Shown here: positions 22,354-31,170 of the stretch, one piece after another
How positions within the stretch are numbered: the stretch's first letter is position 1
Layout: each line of letters starts with the position of its first letter
From: Solimonas sp041659605
GTDB lineage: Bacteria > Pseudomonadota > Gammaproteobacteria > Nevskiales > Nevskiaceae
NCBI GenBank assembly: GCA_041659605.1
Contig: JBAZXW010000008.1
Location: 1 to 64,000 of the forward strand
Direction: 5' to 3'
Length of the DNA: 64,000 bases
Program-made: the position numbers and the translations under genes
Notes under the pieces: generated by a model
What the model was told of the DNA's origin: nothing
Databases searched by the model: none
What the model saw: only the letters and a program-made list of their open reading frames with translations

Positions 22354-23535
22354 CTACTCGCGCTGGTACAGCGTGACCACGCAGGCGCCGCCCAAGCCCA
22401 GGTTGTGCTGCAGCGCGCGCCGTGCGCCCTCGACCTGTCGCCGCTCGGCCTGGCCGCGCAGCTGCCAGACCAGCTCCGCGCATTGCGCGAGCCCCGTCGC
22501 ACCGAGCGGATGGCCCTTCGAGAGCAGGCCGCCGGAGGGGTTGACGACGACGTCACCGCCATAGGTGTTGTCGCCATCCCAGACGAACTTCTCGGCGCCG
22601 CCCTCGGGGCACAGACCGAGCGCCTCATAGGTGATGAGCTCGTTAGCGGTGAAGCAGTCGTGCAGCTCGACGACGTCGACGTCCTGCGCTCCTATGCCGG
22701 CCTGCTCGTACACCTGGCGGGCCGCCTCGCGCGACAGGTCGTAGCCGACCATGCGGATCATCGACTTCGGCTCGAAGCTCGAAGGGAAGTCGGTGGTCAT
22801 CGCCTGGGCCGCGATCGTCACCGGCCGGGAGATGCCGTGGCGGCGCGCGAACGCCTCGCTGCATAGGATCGCCGCGCCGGCGCCGCAGGTCGGCGGGCAG
22901 CACTGCAGGCGCGTCAGCGGCTCGAACACCGGCTCGGCGGCGAGGATCTGCTCCACGCTCAGGCGCTCGTTGAACAGCGCGTAGGGATTGTTGGCGGCGT
23001 GCGCGCGCGCCTTCTCGGCGATCCTGGCGAAAGTCTCGCGGCGCGTGCCGTAGCGCGCCTGGTGCTCGCGGCCGGCGCCGCCGAACATCTGTGCCGCGGG
23101 CGGCGCGGCGCTCAGGCCCTGCAGATCGATCATCACCTGCGCATGGCGCCCGACCGGCGGCTCGCGGTCGTTGAACTTCGTGCCCAGGGCGCCGCGCTCC
23201 ATCTTCTCGAAGCCCAGCGCCAGTACGCACTGCGCGGTGCCGCCGGCGATCGCCTGGCGCGCCAGCCACAGCGCGGTCGAGCCGGTCGCGCAGTTGTTGT
23301 TGACGTTGACGACCGGGATGCCGGTCAGGCCCAGTTCGTAGGCCGCGCGCTGGCCGCAGGTGGAATCGCCGTAGACGTAGCCGGCGTAGACCTGCTCGAT
23401 GGCGTCGTAGCCGATGCCGGCGTCGGCGAGCGCCCGTTCGCCGGCCTCGCGCGCCATGGTGTGGTACTCCGGGCTCGCGCCCGGTTTCGTGAATCGGGTC
23501 ATGCCCACTCCGATGACGCATACGCGCTCACTCAC
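22354..23535 (-). CDS. SCP-x-type thiolase (lipid-transfer-like)
   Basis: This enzyme should cleave 3-ketoacyl-CoA. The start is GTG 23535 with GGAG 7 nt upstream; 393 aa is the usual family length. The active-site Cys82 lies in VNNNCATGS. The C-terminal catalytic motifs are VVELHDCFTANELITYEALG and GGLLSKGHPLGATGLAQCAE. Sequence style (NPSGGLLSKGHPLGATG) fits the SCP-x/Ltp thiolase group used for sterol side chains and branched acyl-CoAs rather than FadA. It is the last enzyme gene of the leftward operon, 37 nt after the MFE-2-like gene. Confidence 0.85.
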   Translation of the reverse strand: MSERVCVIGVGMTRFTKPGASPEYHTMAREAGERALADAGIGYDAIEQVYAGYVYGDSTCGQRAAYELGLTGIPVVNVNNNCATGSTALWLARQAIAGGTAQCVLALGFEKMERGALGTKFNDREPPVGRHAQVMIDLQGLSAAPPAAQMFGGAGREHQARYGTRRETFARIAEKARAHAANNPYALFNERLSVEQILAAEPVFEPLTRLQCCPPTCGAGAAILCSEAFARRHGISRPVTIAAQAMTTDFPSSFEPKSMIRMVGYDLSREAARQVYEQAGIGAQDVDVVELHDCFTANELITYEALGLCPEGGAEKFVWDGDNTYGGDVVVNPSGGLLSKGHPLGATGLAQCAELVWQLRGQAERRQVEGARRALQHNLGLGGACVVTLYQRE

Positions 23536-23572
23536 GGCGGTTCTCCAAGGCCGAACAAAAAGGGGACGGGGT

Positions 23573-25395
23573 TCAGGGCGCCGCGCTCGACGGCGGCGGG
23601 TGCAGCTCGAGCACACCGTTGCGAACGACGAAGCGGTCGCGCTCGACGACGCGCGCGGCGAAGGCAATGCGCGTCGGTGTCACCTGCCACATGCGCGTCT
23701 CCAGGGTGTCGCCCGGGAACACCGGGTCGGCGAAGCGCAAGCGGATCGACTTCACGCGCCGGCCGTCGTTGTCGGCGAACGTGCGCAGGACGTGGCGCAC
23801 GGCGTAGCCGTGCGTGCACAGCCCGTGCAGGATCGGCCGCTCGAAGCCGAAGCGGCGCGCGAACGCCGGGTCCGCGTGTAGCGGGTTCCAGTCGCCGGAC
23901 AGGCGGTAGAGGAGCGTCTGGTTCGCCGGGATCGCCTCGCGCACGCTCGCGTCGGGCGCGCGATCCGATGCCGACTCGCCCTCGCCGCCGGCGCCGCGCG
24001 GGCCGCCCCAGCCGCCGGCGCCGCGCACGAACAGCGTAATCTCGTTGGCGGCGAGCCGGGTGCCCGTCGAAGCGTCCAGCATGTCGGCGGCGATGACGAC
24101 GACCGCGTTCGGCGCCTTGTCCCAGGCCNNNNNNNNNNGAGGCGGAAGACGTGGCGCAGCGTCGCCCGCGGTGGCAGTGGCTGCAGCAGCTCGGTCATCT
24201 GCTCGCCGTGCAGCACGCGCTCGATGCCGTAGTTGAGGCCTTTGAGCGTGCCGCCCTGGCGCTGGCGATCGAGGAACGCGCCAAGCGCGGGAATCACCGC
24301 GTAGCTGGGCAGCGCCTGGAAGTCCGGGTGCTGCTCGTAGACGAACTTGAGCTCGCTCGCGTCGAGCGGGTCGCGCGCGGCCCCGACACCCAGCGCGTAA
24401 AGCGCGAGGTCGCGCTCGTCGTAGCGCGACTCCACCTCCAGCGTATCGGCGTAGGCCGCATCGACGTCAAGCAGGGCGTTGCCACCGCGCGGCGGCGACT
24501 TCAGGTTACGGATCAGCGGCGCCATCGACTCGGCGACGTTCGCCGGGTGCTCGGCGTCGGTGAAGTCGTTGATGCGCGACCAGCGCGCGGCGACGTCCTC
24601 CGGGCCGAACGCCTGCCCGGGCGGGAACGCCGCACCCCTGCTGCGCGACCAGCGCAGCTTGCCGATGTAGCCGGCGCCGACCTCGAAGACGCTGCCGGTC
24701 TCCTCGCAGCGGTGGTGGCAAAGCCAGCCGACGAGCGGTGATACCGCCTCCGGCTTCAGGGCCTCGACCAGTTCGGGCGGCAGCACGGTCTGCGTCAGGC
24801 GCGAGCCGGCGATCGGCGCGATCGTGTTGACGCGGACGTTGCTCTTGCGCCCTTCGATCGCGAGCGTGCTGGCGAGGCCGACGACGGCGAGCTTGGCGGC
24901 GGCGTAGTTCGCCTGGCCGAAGTTGCCGTAGAGGCCGGCTGCCGAGGTCGTCATGACGATACGGCCGTAGCCCTTTTCGCGCAGGATCGGCCAGGCGGCG
25001 TGGGTCACGCGGAAGGTGCCGGCCACGTGCACGCGCTGCACCCACTCCCAGTCCTCGGCCGTCATCTTGTGGAAGCTGACGTCGCGTAGGATGCCGGCGT
25101 TGTTGACGACGACGTCGACGGTGCCGAAGTGGTCGCGCGCGCACTGTACGATGCGCGCGCCGTCCTCGACCGAGTCGTGGCTCGCGACCGCCTCGCCGCC
25201 GAGCGCGCGGATCTGCGCGATGACCTCGTCGGCCGCCGTCGTCGAGCGGCCGCCGCCGCGGGTGTCGCCGCCCAGGTCGTTGACAATCACGCGCGCGCCG
25301 CGGCTGCCGAACAGGAGCGCATGGGCGCGGCCGAGGCCGTTGCCGGCACCGGTGATGATGACGACCTTGCCGTCGTAGCGAAGCGTAGCGGTCAT
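23573..25395 (-). CDS. MFE-2-like 3-hydroxyacyl-CoA dehydrogenase/enoyl-CoA hydratase 2 (split by gap)
   Basis: A bifunctional beta-oxidation enzyme. Residues 1-250 are a classical SDR: TGAGNGLGRAHAL, NNAGILRDVSF, and YAAAK with an upstream Ser. A MaoC-like N-domain follows (about 320-415). After the 10-N gap at 24129-24138 the frame resumes as AWDKAPNAVVVIAADMLDAS and continues into the second hotdog domain with the hydratase-2 motif YRLSGDWNPLHADPAFA. Total length (about 605 aa) matches the SDR plus hydratase part of peroxisomal MFE-2. With 10 N the two halves are out of frame; a true gap of 2 modulo 3 nt would restore one gene. Confidence 0.85.
24129..24138. other. Assembly gap (10 N)
   Basis: Ten N bases lie inside the MFE-2-like gene. 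Ten is probably a placeholder: frame continuity requires a length of 2 modulo 3, such as 8, 11 or 14. Confidence 0.95.
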
Positions 25396-25414
25396 GCGGT
25401 GTTCTCGCGAGAGA

Positions 25415-25624
25415 TCAGGATCGCGGCCGTTGAAGCGTGCCGCGATGAAGCAGGGTGCCGGCGGCGTCGCAGGCAGCCGCGGCCAGCTGCTCGGTCGGGC
25501 AGGCGGACGTGCCCGGCAGCCATTCCGCCGCGGCGCCGCTGGCTGGCGCCGCTCCGCCGCCGCCCAAGGCGAGGAGCCCTAGCAGCAGCGCTGCGCTGCG
25601 CGCCCAGTCGAACCGCGCGGTCAT
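25415..25624 (-). CDS. Small exported protein
   Basis: This 69-aa frame starts at ATG 25624, overlapping the dioxygenase stop (TGATG), so it is probably translated by coupling. It has a signal-peptide-like start (FDWARSAALLLGLLALGGGG) and a short mature part with two Cys (TSACPTEQLAAAACD). No family is recognised. In DNA of this GC content a short frame can be accidental, but the signal and coupling are suggestive. Confidence 0.4.
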   Translation of the reverse strand: MTARFDWARSAALLLGLLALGGGGAAPASGAAAEWLPGTSACPTEQLAAAACDAAGTLLHRGTLQRPRS

Positions 25625-27108
25625 CAGCCGCCCGCGCGCGCGATGTCCTGCTCGAGCGTCAGCCGGTCGCCCTTCACGCCGATCGAGTAGTTGAGCTGCT
25701 CGGGCTCGGGCACCGCCTGCTTGCTGCCGCCGCGGCGCAGCTCCGGGGTGTACGGGTACTTGACGTCGACGTTGACACGATCGCCGGGGAAGCGCGGGTC
25801 GATGCGGCCGAGCGGCTGCGCCTTGAAGCCGAACATCGCGCGCTCGGCATCGGTCAGCGTGGCGTAGACGTCGTCGTGCATCGACAGCGGGTAGCAGTCC
25901 TGCTGGCGGATGAACGGCAGCGTGTAGTACGTCGTCACCGAGTAGCGCACGTCGTCAGCGGTGCACGCGCCCGAGGTATGCCAGAGCCGACCCTCGAAGA
26001 TGATTGCAGAGCCCGCCGGGCACACCGCAGGGACCGTCTCGATCGGGTCGGGGTTGAAGGCGTCCATGACGCGCTCGTCGATCGCGAGCGGCGGCGCCGG
26101 CCCGCGGTGCGAGCCGGGGACGACGCGCGTCGCGCCGTTGGCCTCGGTGAAGTCGGACAGCGCGAACATGACGTTGGCGACGAACGGCATCACCGTCTCG
26201 CCCGGCACGAACTGCTGGTCGACGTGCACGACCATCGGCACCGCGCCCTTGCGGATGATCAGGCCGTTGGTGCTGCCGAGCAGGAAGTCCATGCCGTTGA
26301 AGATCGAGCGCATGCACTCCAGCGTGCGCGGGTGCATCGCGAGGTCGATGAACTCGCGGCCCTTGTTGAGCAGCGTGCGGATACCCTGCCAGGATGCGAC
26401 CTGGCCGGCGCGCTCGCCGCCGACCCAGGTGTTGCCGCCGCGCCCGCCGTTGCCGAGCCAGGCGACCTTCTGCTCGATCTCGAGCGCGGCCTGCTCGGCC
26501 AGGCGCTCGCGCAACCGCCGCACTTCCGCGGGCGGCAGCGCATCCTTGAGGATGCCGTAGCCCCACTCGCGCAGGTCGCGCTTGACCTGCTCGAGGTCGG
26601 TCGTCGGCTGTGGCAGCCCCGCGGGGTCCCAGCCGCTCCTGGCGACCGGCGCCGCGCATGCCGGCGCGCCGCCGGCATGCGCGGGGTCGACGCAGCTGCG
26701 CGCGGCGATGCGGCCATGCAGCCCGGCGAGCAGCTGGGCCGGCGCATTCGCCGGATTGCCGGTGATGCGCAGCCGTCCGTTCATCATGCGCTGGATCTGG
26801 TCGGCCTTGTGCCGCGCCTCGTCGACGACGAGGACCGCGCGCGCCGCGTCCTCCCACTGGCTGGTGAGGGCGAGGTCGGGCTTCTCCGGCGTTCCGCGCA
26901 TGACCTTCACCGCGCTGCCCTGGATCGACAGCGCCCACACCGGCTCGCCCCAGGCGCGCACGGCCGTCGGAACGTTCTCGTAGGTCTCACCGAGCGTGAA
27001 CCTCACCTTGGCAACCGCCGCCGGGTCGGCCGCGCGCAGCATGTCGCGCACGACCTCCTCGACCATCGCCAGCCACGCATCGGTCATGAATTCGCACTTG
27101 TCCGTCAT
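25624..27108 (-). CDS. SCP2-like / phytanoyl-CoA dioxygenase fusion
   Basis: ATG 27108 overlaps the stop of the upstream acyl-CoA dehydrogenase (ATGA); 494 aa. Residues 1-135 resemble an SCP2 sterol-carrier fold (LGETYENVPTAVRAWGEPVW, RMMNGRLRITGNPANAPAQL). The rest is a PhyH-type Fe(II)/2-oxoglutarate dioxygenase. Fe ligands fit HVD (about residues 295-297) in MVVHVDQQF and the His in GRLWHTSG (about 376); the Arg in DVRYSVTTYY (about 388) is placed to bind 2-oxoglutarate. It probably hydroxylates an acyl-CoA or lipid acid held by the carrier domain. A fused lipid carrier and hydroxylase is uncommon. Confidence 0.8.
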   Translation of the reverse strand: MTDKCEFMTDAWLAMVEEVVRDMLRAADPAAVAKVRFTLGETYENVPTAVRAWGEPVWALSIQGSAVKVMRGTPEKPDLALTSQWEDAARAVLVVDEARHKADQIQRMMNGRLRITGNPANAPAQLLAGLHGRIAARSCVDPAHAGGAPACAAPVARSGWDPAGLPQPTTDLEQVKRDLREWGYGILKDALPPAEVRRLRERLAEQAALEIEQKVAWLGNGGRGGNTWVGGERAGQVASWQGIRTLLNKGREFIDLAMHPRTLECMRSIFNGMDFLLGSTNGLIIRKGAVPMVVHVDQQFVPGETVMPFVANVMFALSDFTEANGATRVVPGSHRGPAPPLAIDERVMDAFNPDPIETVPAVCPAGSAIIFEGRLWHTSGACTADDVRYSVTTYYTLPFIRQQDCYPLSMHDDVYATLTDAERAMFGFKAQPLGRIDPRFPGDRVNVDVKYPYTPELRRGGSKQAVPEPEQLNYSIGVKGDRLTLEQDIARAGG

Positions 27109-28328
27109 GCTGTCCTCCTCTGGATCTCCGCGAGCTCGCTGAACGGCACGTCCTTGTCGACGCGCACGTCCGCCGGCAGGCCGAGCACGCGCTCGGCGAT
27201 GATGTTCTTCAGTATCTCGTCGGTGCCGCCCGCGATGCGCTGCGCCGAGCTCCACCACCAGGTCTTCTCGACGCTCGCCCAGGCGCTGCCCAGGGCCGCC
27301 GGCGCCATCGCGCCGGCCGGCCCCATCAGGTCCATCAGGAAACAGGCGATCTCCTGGCCCTGGCTGCAGGAGACGAGCTTGTGGAGCGCCTGCTCGGGGC
27401 CCGGCGCCTGGCCGCGGCCGAGCGAGGTCAGCGCGCGGTAGTAGAGGTAGACCAGCCCTCGGTGATCGACCTCCCAGTCGGCGATGCGCGCGCGCACGCG
27501 CAGGTCGCGGCTCGCCGGCGCACGGTCCAGCGTCAGCCGGCTCGTCATGTCGAGCACCTCGGCCGGCGTCGGCCACATCTTGTTGCCGCCGACGAGATTG
27601 CGCTCGTGCATGAGCGTCGTCAGCACGACCTTCCAGCCCTCGCCGACGCCGCCCAGGCGCTGGCAATCGGGGATGTGCAGGTCGGTGAAGAACACCTCGC
27701 TGAACTCGCTGCCGCCGTCGCTCTGGCGGATCGGCCGCACGCGGATGCCGGGGCTCTTCATGTCGACGAAGAACACAGTGAGGCCGCGGTGCTTGGGCAC
27801 GCCAGCGTCGGTGCGTGCGAGGAGCAGGCCAAAGTCCGCGTACTCGGCGCCCGAGGTCCAGCACTTCTGGCCGTTGACGACCCAGTCCTCGCCGTCGCGC
27901 TGCGCACGCGTGCGAATGCCGGCGACGTCCGAGCCCGCCGCCGGTTCGGAGAACAGCTGGCACCAGATCTCCTCGCCGTACAGCGCCGGGCGCACGTGGC
28001 GCGCGACCTGCTCGGGCGTGGCGTAACTCATCAGCGTCGGCAGGCAGATGCCCAGGCCAATCGCGAAGTGCGAGCCGGGGAATCCGTAGCGGCTCTCCTC
28101 CTGCCGGTAGATCACTTCCTCGATCGTCCGGCCGCCGCGACCGCCGAGCGCAACCGGCCAGGTGATCGCCGCGTAGCCGGCGGCGGCCTTGCGCGCCTGC
28201 CAGGCGCGCGCGGCGGGTAACGCCGCGGCGTCGTAGCCGAGCGCGTCGGCCGGCGGCGCGTTGGCGGCGAGCCATCGGCGCACTTCGGCGCGAAAGGCGG
28301 CCTCGGCGGGCGTGTCGTTGAAGTCCAT
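27105..28328 (-). CDS. Acyl-CoA dehydrogenase (subunit 1)
   Basis: Start ATG 28328 (MDFNDTPAEAAFR); 407 aa. It has the FAD and substrate motifs of the family: WCQLFSEPAAGSDVAGIRTR, WVVNGQKCWTSGAEYADFGL and the C-terminal RIAGGTDEILKNIIAERVLG. It introduces the 2,3-double bond into an acyl-CoA. It is paired, 8 nt apart, with a second, shorter acyl-CoA dehydrogenase gene. That arrangement is known from heterotetrameric steroid side-chain dehydrogenases (FadE26/27 and FadE28/29 type) in actinobacteria. Heterocomplex formation is inferred. Confidence 0.9.
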   Translation of the reverse strand: MDFNDTPAEAAFRAEVRRWLAANAPPADALGYDAAALPAARAWQARKAAAGYAAITWPVALGGRGGRTIEEVIYRQEESRYGFPGSHFAIGLGICLPTLMSYATPEQVARHVRPALYGEEIWCQLFSEPAAGSDVAGIRTRAQRDGEDWVVNGQKCWTSGAEYADFGLLLARTDAGVPKHRGLTVFFVDMKSPGIRVRPIRQSDGGSEFSEVFFTDLHIPDCQRLGGVGEGWKVVLTTLMHERNLVGGNKMWPTPAEVLDMTSRLTLDRAPASRDLRVRARIADWEVDHRGLVYLYYRALTSLGRGQAPGPEQALHKLVSCSQGQEIACFLMDLMGPAGAMAPAALGSAWASVEKTWWWSSAQRIAGGTDEILKNIIAERVLGLPADVRVDKDVPFSELAEIQRRTA

Positions 28329-28336
28329 GCGGCTCC

Positions 28337-29464
28337 TTACGCGACCTGCGCGAGCGCGGCGTCGGGCGCCGGCGTCGCCATCGCATCCACCAGGCGCTCG
28401 CGCCAAGCGTCGAGTGGCGCGTCGACTAGCGCGAGCAGGCGCGCGCGCCGGTAGTACAGGTGGCAGTCGGCTTCCCAGGTGAAGCCCAGGCCCCCGTGGA
28501 CCTGTACGTTCTCCTGCGCGGCGAACGAGAACGCGCGCGTCGCCGCCAGGCGCGCGCCGGCCGCCGCCGCCGGCGTCTCGGGCGCGTCGGTGGCCAGCGA
28601 CCAGGCGCCGTAGTAGCAATGGCCCCGCGCGATCTCGTTGCGGACGTACACGTCCACGAGCTTGTGCTTGATCGCCTGGTAGCCACCAATGACGCGGCCG
28701 AAGGCATAGCGCTCGAGCGCATAGTCGCGCGCCATTGCGAGCGCGGCGTCGGCGCCGCCGAGCTGGCAGAAGCCGGTGAGGATTGCGGCGTGGTCGCGCA
28801 GGCCGTCCGCGAGCGCCGCGCCCGCTCCGGCGGCGCCGAGTCGCTCGGCGCGCGCGCCGCGGAAGGTGAGCCGCGCGTGCGGGCGCGACGGATCGATCAT
28901 CGGCACGACGGTGCGCTCGACCGCGGCCTGCGCCAGCTCGACGAGCACGAGGCAGAGCCCGTCCGGCGCGTGCGCCTGCAGCACGACGAGGCCCGCCCCG
29001 GCGCCGGCCTCGACTGGCTGGCGCGTGCCGGTGACGAGGTCGTGCTCCAGCCGGCAAGGCGAGTCCACGCCGGGGCCGGCGCCGGCCGGCGCGAGCGTGC
29101 AGGTCGCGATGATCGAGCCGTCGGCGAGCGGCGGCAGCCAGCGCGCGCGCTGCGCCGCGCTGCCATGGCGCGCGATCGCGGTGACGGCGGTCCAGTGCGC
29201 GACGAGCGGCAGTGGCGCCAGCGCGCGGCCGGCTTCCTCGCAGATCAGGCAGCGCTCGGGGAGGCCCAGCCCCTGGCCGCCGTGCTCGGCGTCGATGCCG
29301 GCGGCGAGGTAGCCGAGCGTGCCGAGCTCGCGCCACAGCGGCGCGGCCGCGGCCTGCTCGCCTTCGACGGCGTGCCGCACGAGCGGGCGTGGGCAGCGCT
29401 CGCCGAAGAACCGGCGCGCCTCGGCCTGGACCGCGCGCGCCTCGTCGGAGAATTCGAAGTTCAT
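28337..29464 (-). CDS. Acyl-CoA dehydrogenase (subunit 2)
   Basis: This 375-aa member has a divergent middle domain: no WxxTxxxAGSD-type motif is kept (CTLAPAGAGPGVDSPCRLEH stands there). The C-terminal helices are typical (ALERYAFGRVIGGYQAIKHK, NVQVHGGLGFTWEADCHLYY). The missing FAD-side residues suggest that it works only with the neighbouring subunit, as in alpha2beta2 acyl-CoA dehydrogenases. It lies 12 nt after the crotonase gene in the leftward operon. Confidence 0.88.
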   Translation of the reverse strand: MNFEFSDEARAVQAEARRFFGERCPRPLVRHAVEGEQAAAAPLWRELGTLGYLAAGIDAEHGGQGLGLPERCLICEEAGRALAPLPLVAHWTAVTAIARHGSAAQRARWLPPLADGSIIATCTLAPAGAGPGVDSPCRLEHDLVTGTRQPVEAGAGAGLVVLQAHAPDGLCLVLVELAQAAVERTVVPMIDPSRPHARLTFRGARAERLGAAGAGAALADGLRDHAAILTGFCQLGGADAALAMARDYALERYAFGRVIGGYQAIKHKLVDVYVRNEIARGHCYYGAWSLATDAPETPAAAAGARLAATRAFSFAAQENVQVHGGLGFTWEADCHLYYRRARLLALVDAPLDAWRERLVDAMATPAPDAALAQVA

Positions 29465-29476
29465 CGCGGCGGCCAG

Positions 29477-30328
29477 TCAGCTCGAAGGCGGCTGCTTGGC
29501 CTCGCGGCGGATCACGTCCACGCCGGCGGGGTCAACCGGCAGGCCGTGCAGCAGGCGCGCCTGCGCGTGACCGATGTGGTGCAGCGAGAACGCGGCCTGG
29601 ATCGCGGTCCACTGGCCCTGGGCGTCGAGGCTCTGGTTGACCGACAGCTTTGCAAGGCGCAGGCCCATGATCGGCCGCGTCGCGATGCGCTGCGCCATCT
29701 TCAGCGTGAACTCGGCGAGGTCGGCACGCGGCACGACGTGGTTGACCATGCCGATGCGGCGGCACTCCTCGGCGGACAGCGCTGCGCCGGTGAAGAGGAA
29801 CTCCTTGGCCTTGCGGTGGCCGAGCTCCCAGACGTGCGCGAAGTACTCCACGCCGTTGGTGCCAAAGGCGACGACCGGGTCGGAGAAGGTCGCGTCGTCT
29901 GCGGCGATGACGATGTCGAACGGCCACACCAGCATGAGCCCGCCGGCGATGCACGCGCCCTGCACGGCGACCAGCGTTGGCTTGGGGAAGTCGCGCCAGC
30001 GGCGGGCCATGCCGAGGAAGACATCCTCCTCCAGGTTCATGTGCCAGCCGAGGCCCGGCTCGTCGAAGCCGCCCCACAGCGTGACGCGGCGGAACTCGTC
30101 GTTGTTCTGGTCGTAGGCGTCGTCGAGGTCGTGGCCCGACGAGAAGTGGGGGCCGTCGGCGGCGATGATCACGGCCTTGACCGTGTTGTCGGCGCCGACG
30201 CGCTGCAGGGCGTCGTCGATCTCGTAGATCATCCGGCGGTCCTGGGCGTTGCGCACCTCGTCGCGCGCCAGGGTGATGCGGGCGACGCCGGGCGCGGGGT
30301 TCTCGTAGCGGATGCGTTGGTAGTCCAT
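29477..30328 (-). CDS. Crotonase-family protein
   Basis: This 283-aa protein has the oxyanion-hole segments HFSSGHDLDDAYDQ and ACIAGGLMLVWPFDIVIAAD of the crotonase fold. The position that usually carries the second catalytic Glu reads TFSDPVVAFGTNG, without Glu, so simple hydratase activity is doubtful. Crotonases of this type can be isomerases, hydrolases or C-C lyases. It follows the TetR gene by 11 nt and heads the enzyme block of the leftward operon. Confidence 0.85.
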   Translation of the reverse strand: MDYQRIRYENPAPGVARITLARDEVRNAQDRRMIYEIDDALQRVGADNTVKAVIIAADGPHFSSGHDLDDAYDQNNDEFRRVTLWGGFDEPGLGWHMNLEEDVFLGMARRWRDFPKPTLVAVQGACIAGGLMLVWPFDIVIAADDATFSDPVVAFGTNGVEYFAHVWELGHRKAKEFLFTGAALSAEECRRIGMVNHVVPRADLAEFTLKMAQRIATRPIMGLRLAKLSVNQSLDAQGQWTAIQAAFSLHHIGHAQARLLHGLPVDPAGVDVIRREAKQPPSS

Positions 30329-30339
30329 GGGGTTCCTGG

Positions 30340-31029
30340 TCAGGCCTTGCGGCCGCGGCGCTCGGCACCGTTGCCGGGGATAGGACGGGCAGCGCGTTTC
30401 TGCCGCTCGGCCGGCAGCGGCTGGATGCCATAGATGAAGACGCGATACAGCTCGCGCGCGATCTCGCCGGCGCTCTTTCCGGTGTGGCGCATCTGCTCGT
30501 CGCGGAACAGCGCGTCCAGGCGCATGACGCCCAGGCTGAAGAACTGCGCGGCGATGTGCGGATCGAGGTCGCGGATCTCGCCGCGGGCGATGCCGTCGGC
30601 GAGGATCTGCTCGATGGCGCGGATCGAGTGGGCGTTATAGTGGTTGACGAGCTGGCGCACCGCGATCGCCTGGTTGACGTCGTCGAGGAACTGGATCGAC
30701 ATGTCGGCCAGCTCCTCCACGCTCAGCTCCGACCAGGCATAGAAGATGTCGGCCGCCTTGTCCAGGCCGCGGCGGAGCTCGACCGCGCGCTGCTGCATGC
30801 GCTGCTGCCAGCGGTCGACGACGACCAGCACCAGGTCCTCCTTGCTCCGCGCGATCTGGTACAGCGTCGTGCGCGAGCACGACAGGCGCTCGACGATGTC
30901 GCCGATCGTCAGCCGCGAGAAGCCCTCGCGCAGGAACAGGCGCTCGAGCTGCGCGAGCAGCTCCTGCTGACGCTCGCTGAACTGGCGGCGCGGCAGCACG
31001 AGCGGGAGCAGCGGCAGCGGCGTGGCCAT
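30340..31029 (-). CDS. TetR-family transcriptional regulator
   Basis: This 229-aa protein (start MATPLPLLPL; ATG 31056 is possible) has the TetR helix-turn-helix at residues 15-62 (RLTIGDIVERLSCSRTTLYQ). The ligand-binding C-terminal domain ends in a basic tail. It is the first gene of the leftward catabolic operon and is divergent from the rightward one. Three GTGTACTRTA half-sites lie between. It most likely represses both operons and itself, and is released by the substrate or its CoA ester. Confidence 0.9.
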   Translation of the reverse strand: MATPLPLLPLVLPRRQFSERQQELLAQLERLFLREGFSRLTIGDIVERLSCSRTTLYQIARSKEDLVLVVVDRWQQRMQQRAVELRRGLDKAADIFYAWSELSVEELADMSIQFLDDVNQAIAVRQLVNHYNAHSIRAIEQILADGIARGEIRDLDPHIAAQFFSLGVMRLDALFRDEQMRHTGKSAGEIARELYRVFIYGIQPLPAERQKRAARPIPGNGAERRGRKA

Positions 31030-31058
31030 GCGGTGGATCTCTTTCCCGTGAGGCATTT

Positions 31059-31110
31059 GTGTACTGTACGCCAGAACTTGACGTGTACTATAAACCGTCA
31101 TACAGTACAC
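31059..31110. promoter_or_regulatory. Divergent promoters with TetR-type operator
   Basis: Half-sites GTGTACTGTA (31059-31068), GTGTACTATA (31083-31092) and the inverted TACAGTACAC (31101-31110) are visible; the last two form a palindrome. A rightward promoter fits TTGACG (31078-31083), 17 bp, TACAGT (31101-31106). A leftward promoter fits TTGCAG, 18 bp, TATAGT on the other strand. The operator covers the promoter elements of both, which explains joint repression. The promoter calls are by eye. Confidence 0.7.
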
Positions 31111-31170
31111 CTGCAAGTCCACTAACGGCCCTGTTCCGGTCCTCCGGACCGCGGTGCGAGGGAGGGAGAC

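Noticed and set aside
25129..30433. Long plus-strand frames (770 and 657 codons) opposite the leftward catabolic operon
   Set aside because: They are shadows of high-GC codons: Arg/Ala/His-rich, without domains, start sites or family blocks, while the minus strand encodes clear enzymes.
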